The notes under the pieces: generated by a model | The model's input: only the letters and a program-made list of their open reading frames with translations | What the model was told of the DNA's origin: nothing | Database searches by the model: none | Position numbers and translations under genes: made by a program | Assembly: GCA_032622095.1 (NCBI GenBank) | Contig: CP136064.1 | Location: forward strand, 37,560,426 to 37,624,425 | Reading direction: 5' to 3' | From: Siphonodentalium dalli | Taxonomy: Eukaryota; Mollusca; Scaphopoda; Gadilida; Siphonodentaliidae | Length of the DNA: 64,000 nt | In this document: one piece after another, positions 1-12,375 of the stretch | Position numbering within the stretch: the first letter of the stretch is position 1 | Layout of the letters: every line of letters starts with the position of its first letter

Positions 1-476
1 TTGGTTTATCGTGCTTTTACATATTTCATTAAAAGATAGATTTTTTTGATTTTTCTGAAATATTGAATTTGTGTTGGAATTGAAATACGTTGTCTTGATA
101 TAAACCGAAAATAGTTACTATTTGTTCCAGTTTTCTTTCCTAAAATACTATAGATTATGAATTAACGTTGGTGTGATATAAATAACTAATTATTCACAAT
201 TTAACATGCTTGATACACTTATTTTATATATTTCAACATAAGTTGATTGATTTGAATATATTTCCATCATTCATAATGTTTAAAGGAACCGATAATGGTT
301 ATACATGGTTATACAAATGTGTTGCCTACTAATCTACAGAAGAACGTTCCTAAAAAAGTTCAATGTGTTTAGACCTGTGGTTTTACATGCATAGGTTTAT
401 TCGCTAACGAATATATCATTGTATCATTCATTAACATATATCTATCGTTTAAGATCTAAAATGAACTTAATAAAAC
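1..476. other. AT-rich stretch with no gene
   Basis: No coding signal was seen. About 345-420 reappears in diverged form near 1085-1165 (shared wording around TGTGGTTTTACATGCA), so at least part of this stretch is old repeat. Confidence 0.5.
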
Positions 477-860
477 AACTGTTACAATTTACAGGGGAGC
501 TAACTCTGTTCTTTATATTCCAATTAATATTTGTAGATTTAGTTTACAACTCTGATATTTTTGACTAACCTAGAAATAGTTTGCCTGAGTATAACCCATA
601 GCCTAGAAGTAGTATTTTAAGACCAACCTAGAAATAATTAGTCTGACTTTAAATAATGATTAATTTGGATACTGTTACAATTCACAGGGGATCTAACTCT
701 GTTCTTTATATTCGAATTAATATTTGTAGATTTAGTCAGTATATGTTATGAAATTTTTGAATAACCTAGAAATAGCTTGTTTGAGTATAACCTAGAAGAA
801 GTATTTTAACACCAACCTAGAAATAGTTAGTCTGACTTTAAATATTGATACATTTTTGCC
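477..860. repeat. Two-unit tandem duplication, about 194 bp each
   Basis: The block starting with CTGTTACAATTTACAGGGG at about 479 returns at about 673 with a few substitutions. Both units continue through TAATATTTGTAGATTTAGT and a run of CCTAGAAATAG words. The same CCTAGAAATAG word forms a shorter tandem array further on. There is no coding signal. Confidence 0.7.
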
Positions 861-1254
861 AGAAGATATTTCGACGGGGAGACCAGACTGTCCATATCTT
901 AACAAAAGATTGATTTGATTATGTTTTTTGATATCTGTTTGTATACTAAGATTTATTCATATACCATTTATATTCATTAAATGAACTAAAGTGTGAAGGG
1001 TTCCACATTTCGTTTTCTACGAGACTCTGTAATATCGAGTTTTATGAGATCGAATAGTGTTACCTACAAATCTACAATAAAGAAGAAAAAGTTCCGACAC
1101 TAACAAATATTCCATGTGTTTTAGCCTTGTGGTTTTTTACATGCACGAGGTTATTCACTAGCGAATAATTCATCTCATTATTTTACTAATCTATCATAAC
1201 TAACCTATATATCAATACATGTATTCAATCGTGCGTACTAATTCCTTCAAATAG

Positions 1255-1400
1255 TTACTAGTTAGCCTGACTATATCATCTGCCTAGAAATAGTTTGCGT
1301 TACTATACCATCTGCCTAGAAATAGTTTGCTTACTATACCATCTGCCTAGAAATAGTTTGCTTACTATAACCATCTGCCTAGAAATAGTTTTTAATAAGT
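1255..1400. repeat. Short tandem array, about 30 bp unit
   Basis: The unit ACTATACCATCTGCCTAGAA followed by ATAGTTTGC repeats about four to five times with small indels. It shares its core with the 477-860 duplication. Confidence 0.75.
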
Positions 1401-1462
1401 CTTACTATATCTCTCCTTCTATCAAGTATACGGAAAGATTACTCCTATACACTACTGAGGAA

Positions 1463-1552
1463 TGACCACGCAGAGACTTGATTTCACCGAGAAATTGTCC
1501 CACGGCGTGTAGAAACACCGACCCACGAAAATCAACTGACAAACTGGCCCAG
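1463..1552 (-). repeat. Truncated SINE fragment, reverse orientation
   Basis: Read on the minus strand, this stretch matches the internal body of the intact SINE at 19274-19557, including the words for CTCTGCGTGGTC and GTGTAGAAACACCGACCC. It lacks the tRNA-like head and the CAAA tail, so it is a partial and diverged copy. Confidence 0.65.
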
Positions 1553-1589
1553 ATTAAAACAAAGAAGCTATGTGTTCTATGTGTTGAGA

Positions 1590-1745
1590 TGTATAATAAA
1601 GAGCGTCTGTGCTCCCGCTGTGGTATACAATAAAGAGCGTCTATGGTGAGTCGCGGTATATCTAATAAAGAGCGTCTATGCTATCTTTGTGTGATTAATA
1701 AAGAGCGTATGTGCTGTCGTTGTGGTATATAATAAAGAGCGTCTG
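1590..1745. repeat. Array of AATAAAGAGCGT units
   Basis: Five copies of AATAAAGAGCG followed by T(C/A)TRTG recur at about 1594, 1629, 1663, 1706 and 1731, with spacers rich in GTGGTATA. This core recurs singly or in pairs all over the window, as described in the findings. Confidence 0.75.
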
Positions 1746-1799
1746 TTTTGCAATCAATATATTGGGAAATGAATTTTGCACTGTCTAGGGTTTAGGTCA

Positions 1800-4100
1800 G
1801 TGAAAATGAATTTGCATTGTCATAATTTTAGACCAACGAATACGAACATAAATATTGGATATGTTTAAAAATTGTACCACCATAATGCGTCCACCATTAG
1901 ACTAATTTCAGTTTACCGAAATCTCACGGATTAAAATGAATAAATTATGTGTTCTGCTTTATATCTTGCATTAATTATATAATGTAAATACCTATAGAGA
2001 ATCACACAAAAGTTAAACATCTTGTTCCGTGTAGAATTAAAATCTGGAAACTGGGAATGTCACAGCTCCGAAATTTAGTTCTGAATCCATTGAAGAAGAG
2101 GTCCGTGCACATTGAGAAATTCTTGCATTGTTGAAATGGTATTTTATTCATGTCAGCACTGATAATGAAGTAACAATATGATACTGCCGTCTATTTGGTC
2201 GACCTTTGATGAGATCGGCTCCCTCCTGCATGCCATCGAAACAGTCCTGAGATTAGGCTTTGTCATTTTCTTCATCTGATTGTGATGAATGCCCGTTTGA
2301 GTCTCCAACAGTATGGCAGTGCGGGAATTCGGGTGTTGGTGATTCCCTACTTTTGTTGTTTGAAATCCTCTGCCATTTCTAATTTTTCATTTCTGTGGGG
2401 AATTAGCTGGGTAGGCTGTTGGTACCTAAATTCGTGAAAACAGAAGATTCATAAATGGTGGTGATATTGAATTTATTCGTTCAGAAAGTCGTAGTAAACA
2501 AACCAGAATTAGAATCAGAATGATAATAACGGAATAAACAGTGGTAGAATATAACGGTTGAAAGTAATTTCGTATTTGATTGATTGGTTGTATAAATTCA
2601 ATAATTCCTATAGCATCAAATATAGAGTACCCGTTTCGTGTACCCCAGAGATATCTGTATATATGTGATGGGGAAACACATCGCTAAGGTGCGATTATTC
2701 TAGTTAACTGTCCCCTGAACTATTTGAGCATTGTATGATTGTGGAAATAGAATTATGCTAAGGTCGGCACCTATCATAGGTATGTAGATAAATTGAATGT
2801 ATTATGCACTTGATAACTGAAATGTGATATCTCCCGGATTGTCATGGAGCCTGTAACTCAGCTTAAGTTTCAGGACCCACCAGTCTAAAAACCGACTGAT
2901 TAAGGTAAATAATAAACTGGATGACAAATCCTTGAGACAAACATTGCCTTTATCAAATCCCGACTAAAACTTTCATATGATATGCATGTGTAACAGGTAT
3001 ACCATAATTATAATTAGAAACTATTGTTTACTTGTTAGGGAAAATCTGGGAAATGGAATATAGCCTTGCATTGAACGCTCCAGGACCAACCCGGGATAAT
3101 TTGGGGTGTACAGAAACTTGAATTATATGTGGCCCCTAAAACCTATTTGCGAAAACTGAAGAATGTGATACACAAATATATCAAATTAGTAGACAAACAT
3201 AACACATGAACATGGCTATACAAAATTATCCGGAACCAGGTTGAAAGATTGGCATGTTGCATAATCGCCAATAATAATACAAATGTGTTACAGTTGAACA
3301 AACTCCGGATTTAACAGCAAAACTTTACTCACAAGATTCACAGGTTCACATTGAAAATTACTCGCTTATTACAAATATTCATTGTGTATTCTTTGTTTTG
3401 GACATATTAACTCCAAATGATAAAGGTTTCTTCCGTGCCAATAATAAGGCAATGTAAAAAGTAAAATCGTCAAATGACAAGTATCGTAGTTTTACTAACC
3501 TAAATTCGTGAAAAGAGAAGATTCATAAATGGTTGTGATATTGAATTTATTCGTTCAGAAAGTGACGAAATTACTATCACAATCCATTTATACCCCCCAG
3601 TTCTGCACGAATTAAGGTGTTCCTTGTGGCAGTATGTGGCCTGGATTAACCAATCAAATTTAACCACGTTCTTGAATGATAGCTCGCTCATTTACATATT
3701 GGCCACCATCTGGACTTCATTAAGTAGCCACCAGATGGGCTGGGACTTCCAATTTTCCCGCTCCATGCAGACCTTGTAATTAAAAACCCATCTCGCGTTG
3801 AGTTCCAAAAGATTTATCACTGCCCCGTCTTGTAATCCCGGATCGGCGTTAGAGTAATCATGCAAATGTATTCAACTGAAACCATTTGGCGCCAGTCAGT
3901 CGCGGGAGAGGTAATTAATATCCGTAATCTGACTCTTTGGCCATTCAATTCGGGTAGTCATAATTATTTCCAACGGATCCCCAAATGACCGGCTATCTTA
4001 ATGTGTAAACTTTTTAACGAACCCCTGTTGTTTGATGGAACAAATATTTTCCATGACTTTAAATTTTTAGCTGCGTTCCATATTAAATCTCAAAGTGGAA
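1800..4100. other. Non-coding stretch with a dispersed direct repeat
   Basis: No gene was seen. A segment of about 70 bp at 2424-2490 (containing ATTCATAAATGG and TTTATTCGTTCAGAAAGT) recurs in direct orientation at 3498-3566, about 1075 bp away. The short reading frame at 3500-3691 on the minus strand runs through this repeat and is not supported as a gene. Confidence 0.5.
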
Positions 4101-4120
4101 TCTCCATACAATCTGCTATC

Positions 4121-4345
4121 CAGTCTAGAAATTTTTGGTATAATATTGAAATATAAGATATGAATTTTCTGAAACCAATAGAATAAAATGACCCCAGTCT
4201 AGACATTTTTTAGCGTAATATTTGAAATATAAAATATGAAATTTCACAATATGACACTAAACAAATAGAATAAAATGAACCCAGTCTAGACATTTTTGAG
4301 CGTAATATTTGAAATATAAAATATGAAATTTCACAATATGACACA
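4121..4345. repeat. Tandem repeat, about 75-80 bp unit
   Basis: CAGTCTAGA-ATTTTT followed by GCGTAATATTTGAAATATAA and AATTTCACAATATGACAC recurs three times with decay in the first unit. Confidence 0.65.
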
Positions 4346-5400
4346 TGGTCCAATTCAAGTTTAAACTACCAATTTAACTATTAAAAACCACAAATATTTC
4401 CCTCCCATTGAGCCCAAAATCCCTTCCAGGTGCCCAAATAGTTGTTGTTCAGTGCCTGCCTATATTCTAAAGTAAAACTTGACTATAGTCTGAGAGAACA
4501 CTGACTACAAGATATAATTTTATAGGCACGGGTGCTGTATGTTTCATCATGGGTGGTATGGGTTTTGGAGCGATTCCTTACCCAATGCGGCCCAATCTTT
4601 TACAAATCTTTTATGTAGATGCAGACATATCCAAAAACACTTAAAGCACTGGAGTTAAACACATATAATGGGTTACAGAGCCCAAATCATGTTCAAATAA
4701 CCAATATGACTATTAAAAAAACATAAATATCCCCCTCCCATTGATCGAGTTCAAAATCCCTTCCAGGTGCCCAAATAGTTGTTTGTTGATTGCCTGCCTA
4801 TGTGCTAAAGTCATATGTGGAATCATTTTCATAAATGAGTATAGACTGAGAGAGCACTGACCCCAAAATATGGCTTTGTAGGCAAGGGTGCTGTATGGTT
4901 TTTATCATGGGTGCTTACCCTTAAATTCAATTGAGAAGCCCAATCTTTTGCTAATCTGTTATATGGATGCAGACCTATCTAAAAACACTAAACGTTGTGG
5001 AAATAAAAGCATATAATGGTTTACAGGGCCAAATTAAAGTTGAATGTATCAATTTGACTATTAAAAACACAAATAGTCCTCTCCCCCTGGGCCCTAAATC
5101 ACTTCTTGGTGCCCAAATATTGTTTTTTCGATGCCAGCCTATATTCTAAAGTCAAATATGGAATAATTTCCAGAATGAGTGTAGCCTGATAGAACACTGA
5201 CCCCTTAATTTAACATTATTTTAGTGGCACTGTGCTGCACTGTGTGCTGTATGGTTTTATCATGGGTGCCATGGCTAGTCTCCTTTTCACCAAATCCCAC
5301 TGAGGAGCCCAAACTTTTATATAGATTCATGCCTATCCAAAAACACTAACAGTGGTGCTGTAAATAAACACATATAATAGATTGTGGTGGCCAATTCAAG
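4346..5400. repeat. Satellite-like tandem repeat, about 340 bp unit, three copies
   Basis: The words GCCCAAATAGTTGTT (about 4432, 4769 and 5112, the last diverged) and GCCCAATCTTTT (about 4589, 4939, 5308) recur at a spacing of 337-350 bp. Units also share ACACATATAATGG and CATGGGTG. They are diverged by substitutions and small indels. Short reading frames here are by-products of the repeat. Confidence 0.75.
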
Positions 5401-5407
5401 TTAAAAC

Positions 5408-5570
5408 TAGAGGTCAGATTCCATGGAATCAGATATACTTCCATGGTATCCCATTCCATGTGTGTTATGCGTATAGGTGTGTTCCTCTTCATGCGAATGC
5501 ATATTGGTGTTTTGTGTTCCGTTGGTGGACTTGCATTGACATTTCTAAATAAGATATATATTCCAAAGGT
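5408..5570. repeat. Dispersed repeat, copy 1
   Basis: The segment beginning AGAGGTCAGATTCCATGGAA matches 39331-39478 over about 150 bp in the same orientation, including CATATTGGTG and CATTTCTAAAT. The second copy ends exactly where a Helitron-like 5' end begins. Confidence 0.7.
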
Positions 5571-6099
5571 TTGTGTCATTTGGTTCGACCCACCGTGGAT
5601 GCTTAATGACAGTCTATTGCATCATGGCCGTGACCAACTGAGCCACCATTCACCCCAGCCAATCAGTTCATTTTTATTCGGTAGGGATATATTTTAGAGC
5701 TAATTATAACTCCTCCCCAAGACGCCCATATCAATTCAACGGTCACGAAATTTGGCATGTCTGATTATATCGTAATCGACATGTAGACCAAAAGGGTGTA
5801 AAGCATATTAATGTACCATAACTCTGTTGTTTCACATTTATTGGATAGTTCTTTCAGTTTCGGATTCAGAATCTTTTAGTTTTAATGGCGGAGAAAAGTC
5901 TGCTGGGTTAATTAATTAATTAGTATTTCAGTGCGTCATCGCTACACTATAGTCATTAACGTCTTTGTAATAGTGTTAACTGTAATCGAGAGATAGCTAT
6001 ATCAAATCGATAATGCTAGCTGAGTGCCAACCCGTCCGCTCTGAAACTAATGTTGTCCTTATATACTACCAAACACATGCAGTGTTCAAAATATAACAC

Positions 6100-7710
6100 A
6101 CTTGATTCGCAATTTGGCATTTTTCCCGTTTAGGAGTTTCGGTGGAATTTGCCAAAAGCCTCGACCTTCCCGGGGCGTACGCCACCTCTCCGTTGGACAG
6201 GTTACTTTTATAGTAGAGCGAACATGCCTATAGTATATCGGTGAACATATTCCTGCATTTGTCTTGCTCCTTGATCCACCACACTTATACAAACTCATCC
6301 CCATGGTATGAGGAGTCTAATTGTGTGGCTTTTATCTGTCAAATGTGGCCTCATTCGGGTCAGTGGTGTATAGAGATGAGAGAGACACAACAAATTATAT
6401 CTAAATCTAATGGCGTGGTTTAAATATGGCAAAAGTCGCGCCGTTCGCGTCAGGGGTGCCCGGAAGGGGGGGGGGGCAGATTTATTTTTCTGTCGCCGAT
6501 TGCCACGAAACTTACATATAATCATCCCCATGATATGAAGAATCCAACGGTGCGGTTTAAATATGTCAAAAGTGGTGTCGTTTGACTCAGGGATGAAGGG
6601 AAGGGGAGAGGGGCACCAAAATTGATAAAACTAATTTTAGCGCCGATTTCCACCAAATTGATATATATTCTTCTTCATGGTACAAGGAATCTAATTGTGC
6701 GACTTAACAACGCCAAATTGTTGTTTTGGATGAGAGATTGGGAGGGGTGGGCACTAAATTTTATAATAAGTCGCCGATTGCCACCACACTTATACAAAAT
6801 CATCCCCATGTTATGAGGAGTCTAATGGTGTGGCTTTTATCTGTCAAATGTGGCCTCATTCGGGTCAGTGGTGTATAGAGATGAGAGGGACACAAAAAAT
6901 TATATCTATATGTTTAGTGCCGATTTCCACCAGATTGATACATATTCTTCTCCGTGTTACGAGGAATCGTATCGTGTGGTTTAGATACACCAAATTGGTG
7001 CCCTCTGGGTGAGAGATATGGGGACCTTAAATTTGATACGAATTTGTATACTCGACAATTTTCACCAATTTCATATATATGCATCTCTAATCTCTGATGA
7101 GTCTTAGTGTGTGCAGCTTGAGTCCGAAATAGGGACGGGAGGGTCACCAAAACTGATACAAAATATGTTTAGTACCAATTACCATCAAATTCAGAAACGT
7201 TCTTCTCAAATGATACAAGAAATAAAATCGTGCTGTCTTTCTGTCTTTTTGTCTGTCTGTGTGCGTTCTATATATAACTTCACGCGGTACAATCGAGATG
7301 GCACCAAGGCGTTCTAAGAGGGGTAACTTTTTACAAGGAAGATAATGGTGCGGGTTAAATTTTTTTAAATGACGCTGTTTGTGGGAGGGGAAATTAAAAA
7401 AATATGGTGAAATAATTTTGTCGATGATTTCCACCAAACGAATACATAATCACCTTCGCAATATGGCGTTGTTCGAGTCAGCGTTGCATCAACAATTAAT
7501 TTAATAAACCAAATTCCACCAAATTCATACACGTTTTTCTCTAATGATATACCATGAATTAAATCACATTTGGTGTCGTTTGCGTCACGGATGGCGGGCG
7601 GATATGCACTATCATTGATAAGATTGCTATTCGCCGATATCCACATATAAGTTATATACAAGGCCATCTCCATATCATTATAAGTAGATGGGCGTTCACA
7701 TTTCACAATC
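6100..7710. repeat. Diverged tandem repeat, about 110-125 bp unit
   Basis: The phrase CGCCGATT-CCACCAAA-TT-ATA, then CATCCCCATG-TATGAGGA, TCTAATGGTGTGG and CAAATGTGG, recurs more than ten times with drift. One near-exact pair is 6330-6400 and 6815-6890. The many short reading frames on both strands here come from the repeat. Related sequence appears at 40500-41300 and 44280-44460. Confidence 0.65.
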
Positions 7711-8640
7711 CCGACATATGGTGACCCACATAAGTCACTTGAACAATTATATCTTCCTAACAGTCATATTTATATGGGAATGGCAATCAAGGCATTCACA
7801 CAATGAGCTAGCAAAAAGAGATAACTAGAAGAAGCATTAAAGGCATATTTATCATTCTATCGAAGAGATACATATATTCGTGCAAACTGAGAGACCTCGA
7901 ACCGTCAGAGGATTGCATATATATAATAACAAAATTTAGTCTGTTCCATTCAATACAGTTTCCACAAAAAGTTACAATTTGTCAAGAGATATGGAAGGCC
8001 TGTTCAAAAATAGTGGTCACAGTGTGCAGTCAAATATAGTTTATTCTGATATACAAGAAAATGCAGTTAGTAGCACAAGACTTTTCAGGATCCTACCAAT
8101 ACTGACATCTGAGAAGGGTTTTAGAACAGACTCATCAACTGACATAAACAACTCAAAATTTCGCTCTGTGCCTGGCACATGTAGCTGATATATATGCTCA
8201 GCAACATTCCGTTTAAACTAAGAATTTTTAGCCAATATATAGCACCATGAACAGAAGAGTACCTGGAAATTTCTTTGAACCATCTGTATCTTCATGGAGA
8301 TATGATAGCCAGGTGTCCTCGAGATCTTAGTCCAACTTACTAGATTGATTGATACATCTCAATATGTAAAACCCAATTATCATCTTTTATCGAACTAATG
8401 TGTTTATGATGATCATGTATCATATTATAACGTCTAATGTATACGCAGTTGTAAATAAATAAATACTTCATTATTGGTGGAACGGATTAATCGCAATAAA
8501 CAGAATGACAATTGACAAGGTGAGCCACTACTTATATTCCATGACTGTAATAATCATGTTTTGTGATGCTTTTTGAATATACAATTTATGAGAAAACGTA
8601 TAACACTTTAAGCAAGAGCATTCTCTATTCCCAACAAATA
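7711..8640. other. No gene seen
   Basis: AT-rich non-coding DNA. A TAAATAAATAAATA run near 8453 could be the tail of an old retroposon, but no body attached to it could be recognised. Confidence 0.4.
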
Positions 8641-8656
8641 TCCACAGCATACATTA

Positions 8657-8685
8657 ACCTGGGCAACACCGGGTAACCCTGCTAG
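8657..8685 (+). mobile_element. Helitron 3' terminus
   Basis: A GC-rich hairpin (ACCTGGG, loop, CCGGGT, 8657-8674) is followed after 7 bases by CTAG at 8682-8685, with T next. A subterminal hairpin, then CTRR, then insertion before T is the standard Helitron 3' signature. No matching 5' end could be assigned. Confidence 0.6.
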
Positions 8686-8719
8686 TAGCCTATAAATATA
8701 GGAACAGTACTATTGATAA

Positions 8720-10000
8720 AAAAAACAACTTGATAAATTAATTGGAATAAAATCCAAAGACATTATAATACCATCTTTAAACATTTCTCCAAAAGTACAT
8801 AAACTTAAAACTTTCCCTTCTCATGCTAATGAGCCTAGTTTAACTGGTAGGCCAATTTGTGATGGTTTTTTTTTTAGCTATTAATACAAATCCTTCTAGA
8901 GTTCTTGGGCACTTATTAGAGGGTTATTTATCTCAACTCAAAACTCACTATGATGAGAACAACCTTGTATGGACTATATGCAATGGACGCCATGCATGCA
9001 ATAAATTGTGTAAACAATACTTTAATTCTCCCTGATAAACTCAATAAATATTACCTTTTGAGTTTTGACTTTGGAAGCTTGTATACACGGGTGAGGAACG
9101 AGGATATGTATAATGCGTTCAATTTTTTAAGATCCATCCTTAAGATAGATGACCACTATAAATTTATGGTCGACCTTTTTGAATTATCCAGAAGTTTTCT
9201 TTTTTTCCATGTTGGTTTCAGTAAAGTGTACCAACAAATCAATGGATTAGCCATGGGTACATTTTTCAGTGCACAGGCCCCTAACCTCGTACTTTTAAGG
9301 AGTGAATATTACATGTTTATGAACAACATTATTATGGATAATGCTAGATATTTTTAAGGTACATTGATGACGGTACATTATGTGTTGAAATCGAACCTGA
9401 ACTTCTAAGCCTATATATTAACATAATAAAAATTAACTACCCTAATCACATCAACATAGAATTTGAAGTTAGCAAATGTTGTACAAAATTCCTAGATTTA
9501 ACTATATCTATTAACCATGCTATGTTCTTTGAAAATAAACTACATGTTGGATTATACCAAAAGGCATACAACACATACTCATATACTCATTATAAATCAA
9601 ACCAACCCCTCATATATTAGCTGGAATTAATAAAACAGAATGCCACAGATATATTAGACATAGCACTGACATTTCAGACTATGACTTTTATCTGGAACTC
9701 TTTGTTAACAGACTATTGAAATGTGGTTACCCCTTGCAATTTATCACAAAGCATCTTATCAAATACGATGATATAGTCCATAAAGAATTTTTTGGAGTCA
9801 AACTTAATGAAACTACTTATAAGAAATGTTTTGCCACAGTAAAATATTGTCATTCAACCAAGTCACATATACCTATTAGGAGAAATGTTCTTCATGTTAC
9901 ACCTAACTGTCGTATAGGCTTTGAGATGGGCAAGAAACTTCACCTTCGGGCACTCACTAAAAAGAGGCTCCATGGGAAATTAACTGAACATTTTCATTAG
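8720..10000 (+). pseudogene. Broken reverse transcriptase, Penelope-like or related
   Basis: Pieces of one reverse transcriptase can be read in order across frameshifts. First comes an N-terminal PKVHK and TGRPI region (about 8790-8860) with NPSRVLGHLLEGYL. Then follow FDFGSLYT (about 9072), INGLAMGT (about 9240) with its ANL-like continuation, the catalytic RYIDDG (about 9358), a TKFLDLT segment (about 9490), and a downstream SDISDYDFYLELFVNRLLKC segment running to 10000. Stops or frameshifts fall near 8870, 9355 and 9620. The order of motifs fits RTs that read PKVHK, then SLYT, then AMGT, then YIDD, as in Penelope-like elements. The exact family is uncertain and no GIY-YIG domain was recognised. 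It is not functional as it stands. Confidence 0.75.
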
Positions 10001-10714
10001 CAATTATGGCATTAATAACAAGGAGCTTTCAGCATAATGTTTTTACCTGATACTCCACTCAATTGTATAAACACATTAGATAAAGCAATTATACTACTTA
10101 ATCCAAATTACATTTATATGTGACATGACATTAATTTAACTCCAATACCAATTAAATTTAATTTTAACTTTTCTACCAATTTACATGTGTATTTTGGCAT
10201 GTTAAATAATTAAGCTGTTGTAATAATCTTATATGTAAACTTTAAACTTGCTTTTAGCACTTGTAACTAAACTGTCTCGAATAAACAAAACCATTTTTGA
10301 AATCTTAACAAAACCATTTTTGAAATCTTGACAAACCAAGGAAGGAATCTTTAGTTCTTTTGCAGTATGAATTCCTGGTCAGACTAGGTGGCAAGCTACA
10401 TTACCAGCCAACGCAATGTTGAAGTTCATTACTATACACCTGAAGAGCTAATAGATCTTAACCTTTCTGGTATCACCCGTATACAAGATTCGATATCAGT
10501 CCTGGATAAGGATCTCAATGTGTTCTGGTTCCACAGAATCAAAGCTGGGAGCAACTTTATCTTCTTCTATGTTGGATACCACCATAGAACAATCGACTTT
10601 CGTCCAATTCGAGATTTCAATGTTTTTATCCACAAGAAAACCAGCAACATTACATTATGGATTTCTACGGCAGAGAACAGAATCTGCAGGAGATCATCTA
10701 CTCGTATATATGGT

Positions 10715-10870
10715 AGCCAGCTAGGCGCGCACCGCCTCTCAGTAGGTGCACCGCGCCTCGAGCGAAGGCGTGCTGCGCCTTTCGCTGATTATCATCGCGC
10801 CGATCCGCGGAGCGGTCTTCGGGCCTTCGTTCGTCGTCCGTTGCTTCTACTAATTACGTCCGCGCTTTCG
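10715..10870. other. GC-rich island with short palindromes
   Basis: About 150 bp of strongly GC-rich DNA sits abruptly in AT-rich flanks. It contains a hairpin of GCGAAGGCG against CGCCTTTCGC (about 10761-10784) and further CCGCGGAGCGG-type palindromic words. No gene is supported. A reading frame passes through the island but shows no recognised domain. Confidence 0.6.
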
Positions 10871-11318
10871 ATTTGATTGAATTATCGAAACTAAATGTAG
10901 CTTTAACCCTTTCAGTGCCAAGTCCGATGTTTGCATCAACCCATATTTCCTTGATCATTTTTCAAATTTACTGATTATAATAATGTGATACATTGATGGA
11001 ATGAGCTCTTAGTTGTATACGTATACGTTTACATCGAGGTATAGGTCGATACGTTCTTACATCAGAGGATACGTTCTTACACCAGAGGATACAACAAGGC
11101 ACTTAGCGTGATTGGTTATATACCAACTATAAAATACGATATGTATATGCACATGCATGGTACACTTGAAGAGACACGGAAGTGACTGGAATTGGAATTC
11201 ATTAGAATTTTTAAATTCTTCCGACTTGATCATCACTCTACATGCACATGTCTGATATGGCTATAATCCAATTCAAGGCAATCAGGGTTTACTAATGTAA
11301 GTCTGCGCTTTATTTTCT

Positions 11319-11640
11319 ATGTCAAGAAATATACCTAAATCGAGAGCGTTTCACCACACGGATAAAGACAATAAAGAGCGTTGTGTGATATTTTTTCGAA
11401 ATAACCAACATTGTATAAGGCAATATAAGGCGATACAACAATGTATAAGGCAATCAGGCTTCTCTTATCAGTTGCAGTATATCTTATTATCTCTGTTACT
11501 AGTAGTGTTAGCACAACAAAAAAAGTTATCAATAAAGAGTGTTTTGTCATATATAAAATTGATATTTATTAACCATCAACCTTCAGTGCGGTGTAACATA
11601 GTGCATGATTTTGGTCTCTTTCTTGTATCTGAATAATTGC
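11319..11640. other. Dispersed-motif stretch, no supported gene
   Basis: It holds AATAAAGAGCG at about 11370 and AATAAAGAGTG at about 11531, plus a short tandem of GTATAAGGCAATA (11410-11450). Open frames exist on both strands, but none has a recognisable domain. Confidence 0.4.
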
Positions 11641-11869
11641 CTTTGATGCGATGCGATGTGTGATTTAAAATGAGATATTGGCATAGTGTGCCATCGCCTT
11701 TGTACTATCTTATCCTGGGAAATAAAATATGCTGCCAAAATTAAATAAATCCTTCATAGTCATGTCAAGTCTGTATAATAAACTATAATTATGTACTTTC
11801 TGTGTCCTATTACTCAACATATATCATGAAACAGGTATGCATTGACTGCGCGGCTAGTAACTGTGTTCC

Positions 11870-12375
11870 ACTGGTCCTATCCGTCTATTATGCTATGGCG
11901 TTAGTAGGTCTTGTGAAATTGTTATGCTGTTGGTAGGACAAACTGACGTCGTTACGAAAAAGTACTGTTTTTGTTCTTTTAAGTGTCATTTTCGCGGTGT
12001 TTGGCTAAGCCGATGGATTTTATTAATAACAGTGTATGTATGAAACATTCAATAACGTATATATATTTTTTTTATTTTTTTTTAAACTAGTAATGGCTGC
12101 GCTGGTATTTGCTAAATAACATTAATAGCTAAATTGTTGACAGTCGATTTGCAACAGCTAATACAAACAGTATTAACTTATTTGTATTGTGCTTCTGAAT
12201 GTTTCATACACATTATAGCGTTTCTTGCATATGTTCAGATTATCCGAACACCGCAATAATGACAATTTTAAAACTGTTTAACGGTATCTTTTCGTAACAG
12301 CATCAGTTTGCCGTAACATCGCATAGCAGTTAATCATTATCCATCAGCACCATATCACATTAGCAGGACAACTTG
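11870..12375. repeat. Long imperfect inverted repeat (MITE or foldback)
   Basis: The left arm reads CAAACTGACGTCGTTACGAAA, TGTCATTTTCGCGGTGTT and GTATGAAACATTCA. The right arm carries the reverse complements in mirrored order around 12200-12375: TGAATGTTTCATACACA, GAACACCGCAATAATGACA, TTTCGTAACAGCATCAGTTTG. The arms are about 200-240 bp with a central AT-rich loop near 12060-12190. The outermost ends are diverged, so the boundaries are approximate and no target duplication is claimed. Confidence 0.65.

Noticed and set aside
1590-1745. Regularly spaced AATAAAGAGCG units considered as a CRISPR-like array
   Set aside because: The spacing is irregular, the spacers share sequence, and the genome is eukaryotic.
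6241-7706. Many 60-113 residue frames on both strands
   Set aside because: They all fall in the diverged tandem repeat and mirror one another. None shows a domain.
10388-10876. 162-residue frame crossing the GC-rich island
   Set aside because: It lacks an ATG start, its arginine-rich end is only the translation of the GC island, and no domain is visible.
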